Source: JOPF133 sp035505095 | Lineage (GTDB): Bacteria > Acidobacteriota > Terriglobia > Bryobacterales > Bryobacteraceae | Length of the DNA: 14,389 nucleotides | Direction of reading: 5' to 3' | Assembly: GCA_035505095.1 (NCBI GenBank) | Contig: DATJRE010000254.1 | Coordinates: forward strand, 1-14,389 | Shown: in pieces, positions 7,381 through 13,618 of the stretch | How positions within the stretch are numbered: position 1 is the stretch's first letter | Layout of the letters: the number at the start of each line of letters is the position of its first letter | The notes under the pieces: generated by a model | What the model saw: only the letters and a program-made list of their open reading frames with translations | Databases searched by the model: none | What the model was told of the DNA's origin: nothing | Program-made: the position numbers and the translations under genes

Positions 7381-8043
7381 CTACCCGGCGACGGGCGTCT
7401 CCTTGAAGACTTTGCCCCAGTCTTTCAAAAACTGCTCCAGGCCCTTGTCGGTGAGGGGATGGCTGAAAAGCTGGTCCATCACTTTGAAAGGCATGGTGCC
7501 GATGTCGGCGCCCGCCAGAGCGGCGTCCATGACGTGCATGGGCGAGCGCAGGGAGGCGGCCAGCACCTGGGTGGTGTATCCGTAATTCTTGTAGATCTGG
7601 ACGATGTGGCGGATGAGTTCCATGCCGGAGGAGCTGATATCGTCGAGCCGTCCGACGAAAGGGCTGACGAAATACGCGCCGGCCTTGGCGGCGATGAGCG
7701 CCTGGGTGGCGGAGAAGCAGAGGGTGACGTTGACGCGGATGCCTTCCTTGCTGAGCGCCGCGCAGGCCATGATGCCGTCGCGGGTGAGGGGGCATTTGAC
7801 CACGATGTTCTTGTGGATTTTGGAAAGGCTGCGGCCTTCGCGGATCATGGCCGAAGACTCAGTGGCGACCACTTCGGCGCTGATATCGCCATCTACGATG
7901 TCGCAGATGAGGCGGACCTGTTCTTCGATCGGCCGGCCCTCTTTGGCGATGAGGGACGGGTTGGTGGTGACGCCATCGAGGATGCCCCAGCCGGCGCCTT
8001 TCTTAAGCTCCTCCAGATTCGCAGTGTCGAGAAAAAACTTCAC
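7381..8043 (-). CDS. Transaldolase / fructose-6-phosphate aldolase-like (TalC/FSA family)
   Basis: Cytosolic class I aldolase of 220 residues, the normal length of the short FSA/TalC-type transaldolases. MKFFLDTANLEELKK is the canonical N-terminus and GVTTNPSLIAKEG (24-36) the substrate-phosphate region. IHKNIVVKCPLTRDG contains the Schiff-base lysine K83. VNVTLCFSATQALIAAKAGA, SPFVGRLDD and ADIGTMPFKV are further family motifs. It either transfers dihydroxyacetone in the non-oxidative pentose phosphate pathway or cleaves fructose-6-phosphate; sequence style alone does not separate the two here. The start is GTG at 8043 with a strong GGAGGGG site (8052-8058) 8 nt away. It is the first gene of the operon leading to the DUF3592-like and TPR membrane proteins, a metabolic gene with apparently unrelated partners. 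Confidence 0.95.
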   Translation of the reverse strand: MKFFLDTANLEELKKGAGWGILDGVTTNPSLIAKEGRPIEEQVRLICDIVDGDISAEVVATESSAMIREGRSLSKIHKNIVVKCPLTRDGIMACAALSKEGIRVNVTLCFSATQALIAAKAGAYFVSPFVGRLDDISSSGMELIRHIVQIYKNYGYTTQVLAASLRSPMHVMDAALAGADIGTMPFKVMDQLFSHPLTDKGLEQFLKDWGKVFKETPVAG

Positions 8044-8069
8044 GTGATAGTCCCCTCCGGATCATCCTC

Positions 8070-8080
8070 AGTTTAGCATC
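8070..8080 (-). promoter_or_regulatory. Putative extended -10 (GATGCTAAACT) of the transaldolase operon
   Basis: On the minus strand GATGCTAAACT ends at 8070, giving a TGn-TAAACT extended -10 hexamer at 8075-8070. Transcription would start about 20 nt before the GTG at 8043, leaving room for the GGAGGGG ribosome site. The identical 11-mer precedes threonine synthase at 9112-9122. No good -35 is visible. Confidence 0.45.
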
Positions 8081-8157
8081 ATCGGCCGCGGGGGACCGGG
8101 AGGGGGGCCGTTGTTCCGGTTGCCGCAGGTCACCGCGGAGGAGACGTATGGGCTGGG

Positions 8158-8774
8158 GTCGACGTTCTCGGCGCGGGCGGCGGGGCCCATTCACCGCGGA
8201 GACGCGGAGAGGCGGAGGAAGCGCGGAGAAGAGCCAAGGAAAAGTCGTAGAGGAAAAAGCGGAGAAAAACAAACCGCGCGTCAGCGGGCTTTCGCTTAGA
8301 GCTGGAAGTATCGCCGAACGGGGCCGCGGAGCAGGGCGTAGAGAAACGGATCGACTGCTGGCGACGTTCTCGGGGCGGGCGGCGGAGCCCATTCGACGCG
8401 GAGACGCGGAGAGGCGGAGGAAGCGCGGAGAAGAGCCAAGGAAAGGCAAGGTCGCGGAGGAAGCGGAGTATCCGGAGGGAAGCGGAGGAAAAAGCGGAGA
8501 AAAACAAACCGCGCGTCAGCGGGCTTTCGCTTAGAGCTGGAAGTATCGCCGAACGGGGCGGCGTAGAGAAACGGATCGACTGCTGGCGACGTTCTCGGGG
8601 CGGGCGGCGGAGCCCATTCGACGCGGAGGCGCGGAGAGGCGGAGGAAGCGCGGAGGAAAACAAGCCGCGCGTCAGCGGTTCTCCGGGGCACGGCGGGGCC
8701 AGCGGCGGCGGGCTTTCGCTTAGATCTGGAAGTATTGCCGAACGAGGGCCGCGGAGCAGGGCGTAGAGAAACGC
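8158..8774. repeat. Degenerate tandem array: GCGGAG-rich tracts plus copies of a gene tail
   Basis: Three units and a partial fourth are visible. A shared segment beginning GACGTTCTCGG occurs at 8161, 8362 and 8588 and runs through GCGGAGCCCATTC-like bases into a GCGGAG tract (about 8191-8265, 8397-8505, 8629-8665). Each tract leads into CCGCGCGTCAGCGG and then GGCTTTCGCTTAGA, which starts at 8287, 8522 and 8711. This last part continues as a roughly 50-65-bp copy of the 3' end of the membrane-protein gene described at 8720-8972. Unit lengths vary (about 190-235 bp) mainly through gain or loss within the purine tracts, plus a 10-bp deletion in the middle gene-tail copy. One strand is strongly purine-rich. 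There are no unique spacers and no transposase. Confidence 0.85.
8296..8346 (-). pseudogene. Detached copy of the membrane-protein gene tail (stop codon intact)
   Basis: Read on the minus strand, this stretch encodes FLYALLRGPVRRYFQL followed by TAA (8296-8298). It matches the resident gene near 8720-8772, which reads FLYALLRGP and then shifts frame. Upstream similarity stops at GAGAAACG, so only about 17 codons were copied. It has no start of its own. It shows what the intact C-terminus of the small membrane protein probably looked like. A second copy at 8531-8573 has a 10-bp deletion and is out of frame. Confidence 0.7.
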
Positions 8775-8972
8775 GGAGCTGATCAGGCGGCCGGCGGTGG
8801 TTCGCAGCCAATCTCGGGTCATGGCAAGGCCCACGGTATCGCCGCAGGCATCGACGGCGAATAACGCCACGGCGCACCACCAGGCCCATTTTTGGCGCTG
8901 GAGCAGGGCTCGGCCGCAGGCTAAAGTCCCGGCGCTGAGCAGCGGCACGAAGACGCCCGAAACCCGACCCAT
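8720..8972 (-). pseudogene. Small multi-pass membrane protein, 1-bp frameshift near the 3' end
   Basis: From an ATG at 8972 the frame encodes about 76 residues of credible membrane protein: VFVPLLSAGTLACGRALL, WAWWCAVALFAVDACGDTVG and LISSAFLYALLRGP, giving roughly two to three hydrophobic segments. Compared with the repeat copy at 8296-8346 there is one extra base at about 8745. Without it the protein would end VRQYFQI at the TAA on 8720-8722, about 83 residues in all. With it the frame stays open to 8130 and adds some 200 residues of Pro/Arg/Ser-rich sequence encoded by the repeat array. I do not recognise the family. Whether the insertion is a real mutation, a sequencing error or a used extension cannot be decided here. 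Alternatively the gene could be intact with a long tail. It diverges from threonine synthase. Confidence 0.6.
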
Positions 8973-9070
8973 TGCGCGAAAGACGGCTTCCCCAGGCGGG
9001 TTGAGTCGGAATCCGTCCTGGGCCCTGGAGCCATGGCGCGACGCCGTTCGCTGTGTAGCCGATGGACGGA

Positions 9071-9085
9071 CGGCAGCCGCTGCCG
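9071..9085. promoter_or_regulatory. Palindrome CGGCAGC-C-GCTGCCG upstream of threonine synthase
   Basis: Exact 7-bp inverted arms around one central base (9078), 32 bp before the putative -10 of threonine synthase and inside the divergent gap 8973-9132. It could be an operator; GC-rich DNA makes chance palindromes commoner, so this is tentative. Nothing else recognisable is seen in 8973-9070. Confidence 0.3.
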
Positions 9086-9111
9086 CCGCGGCTCTTCGCT
9101 CGCCTTTGCCG

Positions 9112-9122
9112 GATGCTAAACT
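9112..9122 (+). promoter_or_regulatory. Putative extended -10 of threonine synthase (near-leaderless start)
   Basis: GATGCTAAACT lies 10 nt before the ATG at 9133, giving a TGn-TAAACT extended -10 at 9117-9122. A start site about 7 nt downstream would leave only a few untranslated bases, and no Shine-Dalgarno is present before the ATG. The same 11-mer precedes the transaldolase gene on the other strand. Confidence 0.45.
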
Positions 9123-9132
9123 CTCTATTTAC

Positions 9133-10323
9133 ATGACCAAAGTGACGCATTTGGAATGCAGCCTGTGTGCCAAGGTTTTGGAGGCCGGCAGCGTCGCCAA
9201 TCTCTGCGAATGCGGAGGACCGCTGCTGGTCCGCTATGATATCGATACACTGCGGCACCGCTGGCGGCGGCGCGAGGTGGCGCATGGTCCTTCGAGCATG
9301 TGGCGGTATGCGCCGATTCTGCCGGCGCCGAACGAATCGATCGTGACGCTGGGAGAGGGTTGGACGCCGCTCATCCGCACACGGCGGCTGGGCGCGCGCA
9401 TTGGCGCTGAATCGCTGTGGGTGAAGGACGAGGGCCTCAATCCGACGGCTTCTTTCAAGGCGCGTGGGCTGTCGTGCGCCATCTCGATGTGCGTGGCGCT
9501 GGGCATCCACAAGGTGGCCATCCCTTCGGCCGGCAATGCCGCCAGCGCGCTGGCCGCGTACTCCGCCGCGGCGGGCATCGAAGCCTTCATTTTCATGCCG
9601 CGGGATGTGCCGCAGGCGAATTTCCTGGAGTGCAAAGCTTACGGCGCCAACGTGACGCTGGTGGATGGGCTGATCAGCGATTGCGGCCGCATGGTGGCGG
9701 AGCGCGGACCGGTGGAAGGCTGGTTCGACATCAGCACGCTCAAGGAACCGTACCGCATCGAAGGCAAGAAGACCATGGGCTACGAAGTGGCCGAGCAGAT
9801 GAATTGGGAACTGCCCGACGCGATTTTCTATCCGACCGGCGGCGGGGTCGGATTGATCGGCATGTGGAAGGCGTTCGAAGAGATGGAGCGCCTGGGGTGG
9901 ATCGGTTCGCGCCGGCCGAAGATGGTGGTGGTGCAGGCGGAAGGCTGCCAGCCGGTGGTGCGCGCTTTTGAGGAGAACGAACCGCGCAGCCGCTTCTGGG
10001 AGGGCGCGCAGACGGTCGCGGCCGGGCTGCGGGTACCCAAGCCGCTGGGCGATTTTCTGGTGTTGGAGGCAGTCCGCGCAAGCGGCGGCACGGCCATCGC
10101 GGTGAGCGACGACGAGATGCTGGACGCCGGAATTCAACTGGCCTCCGACGAAGGCATCTACGCCGCGCCCGAAGGCGCCGCCTGCGTAACGGCCGCGCAA
10201 AAGCTGCTGGCATCGGGATTCCTGAAGCCTACGGACCGCATCGTGCTGTACAACACCGGCTCCGGTCTGAAGTACCCGGAGGCTTATCACACGCGGTTTC
10301 CGCGGACCCCGGCGGGCGAGTAG
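9133..10323 (+). CDS. thrC: Threonine synthase (PLP-dependent)
   Basis: Converts O-phospho-L-homoserine to L-threonine and phosphate, the last step of threonine synthesis, in the cytosol. The 396-residue protein starts with a zinc-ribbon-like segment, C9-x2-C12 and C25-x-C27 (LECSLC, LCECGGPL), seen in one group of threonine synthases. NPTASFKARG contains the PLP lysine K109, PSAGNAASAL (131-140) is the cofactor ring loop, YPTGGGVGLIG (233-243) binds the PLP phosphate, and NTGSGLK lies near the end. The frame is open upstream to 8797, but that part is low-complexity and antisense to the membrane-protein gene; the cysteine motif fixes the start at the ATG on 9133. There is no ribosome site. 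No other threonine-pathway gene is nearby, so this is a lone biosynthetic gene. The related fold of other PLP lyases makes some substrate doubt possible, but the zinc ribbon favours ThrC. Confidence 0.93.
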   Translation: MTKVTHLECSLCAKVLEAGSVANLCECGGPLLVRYDIDTLRHRWRRREVAHGPSSMWRYAPILPAPNESIVTLGEGWTPLIRTRRLGARIGAESLWVKDEGLNPTASFKARGLSCAISMCVALGIHKVAIPSAGNAASALAAYSAAAGIEAFIFMPRDVPQANFLECKAYGANVTLVDGLISDCGRMVAERGPVEGWFDISTLKEPYRIEGKKTMGYEVAEQMNWELPDAIFYPTGGGVGLIGMWKAFEEMERLGWIGSRRPKMVVVQAEGCQPVVRAFEENEPRSRFWEGAQTVAAGLRVPKPLGDFLVLEAVRASGGTAIAVSDDEMLDAGIQLASDEGIYAAPEGAACVTAAQKLLASGFLKPTDRIVLYNTGSGLKYPEAYHTRFPRTPAGE

Positions 10324-10364
10324 GCGCGCGGGGGAACCGGCCCCGGGTGGACCGCGGCTGATTT

Positions 10365-10389
10365 TCTTTTTCGGGCCGTATCTTTTTCG
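10365..10389. repeat. Direct repeat TCTTTTTCG x2 before the ECF sigma gene
   Basis: TCTTTTTCG occurs at 10365-10373 and 10381-10389 with a 16-bp period, inside the 88-bp gap between threonine synthase and the sigma factor gene. The spacing is about one and a half helical turns. It could be part of the sigma operon promoter, but no standard -35/-10 pair is evident. Evidence is limited to the repetition and the location. Confidence 0.3.
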
Positions 10390-10411
10390 CGCTTTCCGCT
10401 AAGCATACATA

Positions 10412-10960
10412 GTGGCATCGGAATTTGAGCTGGCGGAGCTTGCCGCGCGCGGCGATGTCGGGGCTTTCCAGGCGATCTGGAATGCGCATCGGGCAGCCAT
10501 CTACCGCTTTGCCTGCTGGATGCTGCGGGACCCGGCCGCGGCCGAAGACGTCACGCAGGAATGTTTTCTGGTTTTGCTTCAACGCCCGGGGCGTTTCGAT
10601 CCGGCGCGCGCTTCGCTGCGGACGTTGCTGCTGGCGATTGCGCGCAACCAATGCTCGATCCGCCGGCGCAAGGCTCAACTGGAAACCGGGCTGGCGGATG
10701 AAGGTGCGGATTTGCCGGCGCCGGAATTGGCGACCGCGCAACTGGCTTCCGCGGAGTGTGCCGCCATCCTGAATGCGGCCATCGCCAATTTACCGCCGCT
10801 GCAACGGGAAGCACTGTTTCTGTTTGAATACGAAGGGCTGTCGCTCGAAGATGCTGCCGCCGTGGCGGGCACCGATACCGGCACGCTCAAATCGAGACTC
10901 TATCGAGGCCGCCAGCGGTTGAAGCGCGAGTTGAGCTGGTTGGCGAAGGAAGGATTCTGA
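10412..10960 (+). CDS. ECF-family RNA polymerase sigma factor
   Basis: Alternative sigma factor of 182 residues with the two ECF domains. Region 2 (about 18-84) has YRFACWMLRDPAAAEDVTQE, the -10-binding helix pattern, and region 4 (about 120-178) has LPPLQREALFLFEYEGLSLE and the helix-turn-helix TGTLKSRLYRGRQRLKREL. It directs RNA polymerase to a regulon that often includes its own operon. The start is taken as GTG at 10412; there is no Shine-Dalgarno and the exact start is uncertain by a few codons. The next gene begins 2 nt after its stop and has the features of a membrane anti-sigma factor. The particular ECF group cannot be assigned by eye. Confidence 0.95.
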   Translation: MASEFELAELAARGDVGAFQAIWNAHRAAIYRFACWMLRDPAAAEDVTQECFLVLLQRPGRFDPARASLRTLLLAIARNQCSIRRRKAQLETGLADEGADLPAPELATAQLASAECAAILNAAIANLPPLQREALFLFEYEGLSLEDAAAVAGTDTGTLKSRLYRGRQRLKRELSWLAKEGF

Positions 10961-10962
10961 CC

Positions 10963-11283
10963 ATGGAGCACGATTCCGAAATACAAGCTCTGATCCGCCA
11001 GTGGGTGGCACCCGATGCTTCACCGGGGATGAATGACCGTATGCTGGCGCGATTCCATGCTCGGCGGAGGCCGTTCTGGAAACGGCGAATCGAACTGCGC
11101 GTTTCGATTCCCACGCTGGTTCCGGCAGCGGCGCTGCTGCTGTTGCTCGCCTGGGGCGCGTGGTCCGGATGGCAAAGCGCGGCGCGAAGCTCCTTCCGCG
11201 AACGCATGGGCGGGTTTGAGCCGGTGGCCGCTCCGCAACTGCGCACCAGCGCGAGGGTCACTTCGCCGGAGGTCCGGCCATGA
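10963..11283 (+). CDS. Probable membrane anti-sigma factor lacking a zinc (ZAS) motif
   Basis: A 106-residue protein with a cytosolic N-terminal part (1-45), one membrane helix (about 51-68, LVPAAALLLLLAWGAWSGW) and a short extracytoplasmic tail ending TSPEVRP. The helix and its position directly after an ECF sigma gene (2-nt gap, strong AAGGAAGGA site) imply that it tethers or inhibits that sigma factor. The N-terminal IRQWVAPDASPGMNDRML pattern resembles short anti-sigma-like proteins in Acidobacteriota as I recall them. There is no cysteine at all, so the HxxxCxxC zinc motif of many anti-sigma factors is absent. The external part is too small to be a conventional sensor domain, so a signal may come through a partner such as the next gene product. 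Its stop overlaps the next start (ATGA). Confidence 0.75.
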   Translation: MEHDSEIQALIRQWVAPDASPGMNDRMLARFHARRRPFWKRRIELRVSIPTLVPAAALLLLLAWGAWSGWQSAARSSFRERMGGFEPVAAPQLRTSARVTSPEVRP

Positions 11284-12137
11284 GACGGTGCTGGCTGATC
11301 CCACTCTTATTGCCCTCCACAGGATTGGCAGCGGTGTCCGCCGTCTGCAACACTTCCATCTACCTCGGCGAAACCCACGTAGTGCTTACAGTGCTAGCGT
11401 CTGGCATCGACGACCCGCACCACGATCAGCGCACCCTTCGCGCACTTTGTGGGAATCGCGCTGCAGAAGGCAATATGGTCCAACGCGTATTTCCGGACCT
11501 TTCCGGCAAACCGGCTTTTGGCTACAACCTCTCTATCGTGCCCGATCGCGCCAGGCGTAGCTTCAGGATCACGGTGGCGAGGCCCGCGAGCGGCCTGCGG
11601 TCGTTTTCAAAACTGCCTGCGGCGGTGACCATCGGGGATGGGGACCGCGTGGATATTCCGGTGCTTGAGAACTCGAAAACGGGCGTCCGCATTGTGGACA
11701 GCTACGCGATGGCTTACCGCGGCACCGGCGTGGCGACCCTGCCGATGCCGCGCGATTTTCCGGGCTACGCTGCCGCAGGGACGCTGGTGCGCCTCGAAGA
11801 GCCGCACCTGCGCAGTGAAACTTCGGACCTGGGCGACAATCCGCTATTCGGCATTTCCGGGCCTTTGGTGTGGATCTATAGCCGGTGGCTGGGCAGGGTG
11901 TCATTCAGCGCCACGCCCCGCGCCGGGTTTCGGCGGCTGGCGACCGCCGAAGGGGCGACCATCGGCTTCACCGATGGCGTGGAGCACTACCGCCTGGACT
12001 TGGGCGCGAACGCGCTCCCTGTGCCAGGCGCGTGGTGGCTGTGGGTGAAGCGCGATCCGGATTTCAAGCCGCCGCCTGGGCCGTGGACGGGCGAGGAACT
12101 GCACCGCGGAACGCTGGCGCTCGGCGCGGAACGCTGA
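11280..12137 (+). CDS. Secreted protein of unknown function, coupled to the sigma/anti-sigma pair
   Basis: A 285-residue protein beginning with a typical Sec signal (MRRCWLIPLLLPSTGLAAVSA). The mature chain has two cysteines only near its start (C23 and C57), which could form a disulfide if exported. The rest is mixed, apparently beta-rich sequence with many aromatic and glycine residues (GDRVDIPVLENSKTG, GPLVWIYSRWLGRVSFS, PGAWWLWVKRDPDFKPPPG). I recognise no family and no catalytic motif. The ATG overlaps the anti-sigma stop by 4 nt and has a good GGAGGT site at 11268-11273, so translation is coupled. A sensor, ligand or target of the sigma/anti-sigma switch is a reasonable guess, not shown. 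Confidence 0.85.
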   Translation: MRRCWLIPLLLPSTGLAAVSAVCNTSIYLGETHVVLTVLASGIDDPHHDQRTLRALCGNRAAEGNMVQRVFPDLSGKPAFGYNLSIVPDRARRSFRITVARPASGLRSFSKLPAAVTIGDGDRVDIPVLENSKTGVRIVDSYAMAYRGTGVATLPMPRDFPGYAAAGTLVRLEEPHLRSETSDLGDNPLFGISGPLVWIYSRWLGRVSFSATPRAGFRRLATAEGATIGFTDGVEHYRLDLGANALPVPGAWWLWVKRDPDFKPPPGPWTGEELHRGTLALGAER

Positions 12138-12154
12138 AGCGCGTTCCTGCGACA

Positions 12155-13618
12155 ATGAGACAGATGAGAGAGCTTGCGCTGGAAGCGCTGGACGCAGTGG
12201 CGGGGCGGGGCGTCACGTACGCGGATGCCCGGGCGGTGGAGATTCGCTCGCGCGATATCTCGACCAAGAACGGCAAGGCCGGGCACGTCTCGGCGGGGGA
12301 ATCGGTGGGGGTCGGCATTCGCGTGCTGGCCTTCGGCTGCTGGGGATTTGCGGCCACGGGGGACCTTTCGCGCGAGGGCCTTCAGGCGGCCGGCGCACTG
12401 GCTTTGGAAATTGCCCGGTCCGGCACGGCGGCGCGCAAGCAGGAGGTTTCGCTGGCGCCCGAAGAGAAGCACGAGGCCGTGTGGGTTTCGCCTGTCGCCA
12501 TTGACCCGTTCACCGTGCCGGTGGACCGCAGCTTGGGCGCGCTGCTGGCGGTGGATGAGGAACTGCGCCGCACCGCGGGCGTGAACCTGGCGGAAACCGC
12601 GATGCATTTCGAGCGGCGGCGCCAGGTGTTCGCTTCCACCATCGGGAGCCTGATTGACCAGACGCGCTTCGTGACCGGGGCGGGCTTTTCGGCGCTCAGT
12701 TTCCGCGAGGGCGAGATTCAGAAGCGGTCGTACCCCAACTCGTTCGGCGGGCAATTCCAGTTGAAGGGCTACGAGCTGATCGACGAGCTGCGGATGCTGG
12801 AAAACGCGCCGCGGATCGCCGAAGAGGCCGTGGCCCTGCACTCGGCCGCGCAGTGTCCGGAAGGCCATTTCGACCTGATCCTCGACAGCTCGCAACTGGC
12901 GCTGCAGATTCACGAATCCATCGGGCACCCCATCGAACTGGACCGTGTGCTAGGCAGCGAAGCCAATTACGCGGGGATGAGTTTTCTGACGCTGGACCAG
13001 CTTGGCAAATTGCGCTACGGCTCGCCGGTGGTGAACGTGGTGTGCGACGCGCGCCCGGAGCACGGCCCCGGCCTGGGCACTTTTCTGTTCGACGATGAGG
13101 GCGTGCCGGCGCAATCCACCGATATCATTCGCGAGGGCCGCTTCACCGGTTACATGACCTCGCGGGAGACCGCGGCCACTGTGGGCGACACGCACTCGAA
13201 CGGGTGCATGCGGGCGGACGGATGGGCGCGGCTGCCGCTGATCCGCATGACCAATGTCTCGCTGGTTCCGGGGCCGCATTCGCTCGAGGAAGTCTTCGAC
13301 ACGCCGCACGGGATCTACATGGAGACCAACCGGAGCTGGTCGATTGACGACAAGCGCTACCACTTTCAGTTCGGCTGCGAGATCGGCTGGGAGATGCGCC
13401 ACGGCAAGCGCATCCGGATGCTGAAGAACCCCAGCTACAGCGGGATTACGACCGAGTTCTGGAACGCCTGCCAGGCCATTGCCGGGCGCGAGCACTGGAC
13501 GCTGTGGGGCGTGCCAAATTGCGGCAAAGGGCAGCCGGAGCAGGTGATGGGCACGGGCCACGGGGCCAGCCCGGCGCGCTTTGGCGGAATCAAAATCGGG
13601 AGCGCGTATGCAGGCTGA
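12155..13618 (+). CDS. tldD: TldD-family metallopeptidase
   Basis: Zinc peptidase subunit of 487 residues, the usual length for TldD. The metal motif is HESIGH (H253, E254, H258 of HExxxH) followed by PIELDRVLGSEANYAGM. The C-terminal signature NCGKGQPEQVMGTGHG (from 455) is also characteristic of the family. With its paralogue TldE/PmbA it forms a barrel-shaped heterodimer that, in the characterised cases, trims unfolded peptides, for example the leader of microcin B17. The ATG at 12155 is the first that clears the upstream gene; a second ATG at 12164 is possible because neither has a clear ribosome site. It lies 17 nt after the secreted-protein gene and overlaps the PmbA start by 11 nt. Its natural substrate here is unknown; no precursor peptide gene was found in the window. 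Confidence 0.93.
   Translation: MRQMRELALEALDAVAGRGVTYADARAVEIRSRDISTKNGKAGHVSAGESVGVGIRVLAFGCWGFAATGDLSREGLQAAGALALEIARSGTAARKQEVSLAPEEKHEAVWVSPVAIDPFTVPVDRSLGALLAVDEELRRTAGVNLAETAMHFERRRQVFASTIGSLIDQTRFVTGAGFSALSFREGEIQKRSYPNSFGGQFQLKGYELIDELRMLENAPRIAEEAVALHSAAQCPEGHFDLILDSSQLALQIHESIGHPIELDRVLGSEANYAGMSFLTLDQLGKLRYGSPVVNVVCDARPEHGPGLGTFLFDDEGVPAQSTDIIREGRFTGYMTSRETAATVGDTHSNGCMRADGWARLPLIRMTNVSLVPGPHSLEEVFDTPHGIYMETNRSWSIDDKRYHFQFGCEIGWEMRHGKRIRMLKNPSYSGITTEFWNACQAIAGREHWTLWGVPNCGKGQPEQVMGTGHGASPARFGGIKIGSAYAG

Noticed and set aside
6853..8076. 407-codon plus-strand frame opposite the transaldolase and DUF3592-like genes
   Set aside because: Spans two unrelated minus-strand genes and shows no family features.
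8158..8774. CRISPR array
   Set aside because: Repeats are long, degenerate and of uneven length, with no unique spacers of uniform size and no cas genes.
8797..9132. N-terminal extension of threonine synthase
   Set aside because: The extension is open by chance opposite the membrane-protein gene; the zinc-ribbon cysteines begin right after the ATG at 9133, where this family normally starts.
8296..10290. 664-codon open frame on the minus strand opposite thrC
   Set aside because: It is antisense to the well-supported threonine synthase, has low-complexity His/Arg/Pro-rich sequence, and merges into the repeat array; an effect of GC-rich codon use.
10331..10360. ECF-type promoter (GGAACC at 10333-10338) before the sigma gene
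   Set aside because: GGAACC resembles an ECF -35, but the expected -10 position about 16 nt downstream reads only T/C-rich sequence, and the motif is embedded in a GC-rich run.
10327..10372. Intrinsic terminator after thrC
   Set aside because: GGGG/CCCC pairing gives only a short stem, and the T-rich run starts about 15 nt too far downstream.
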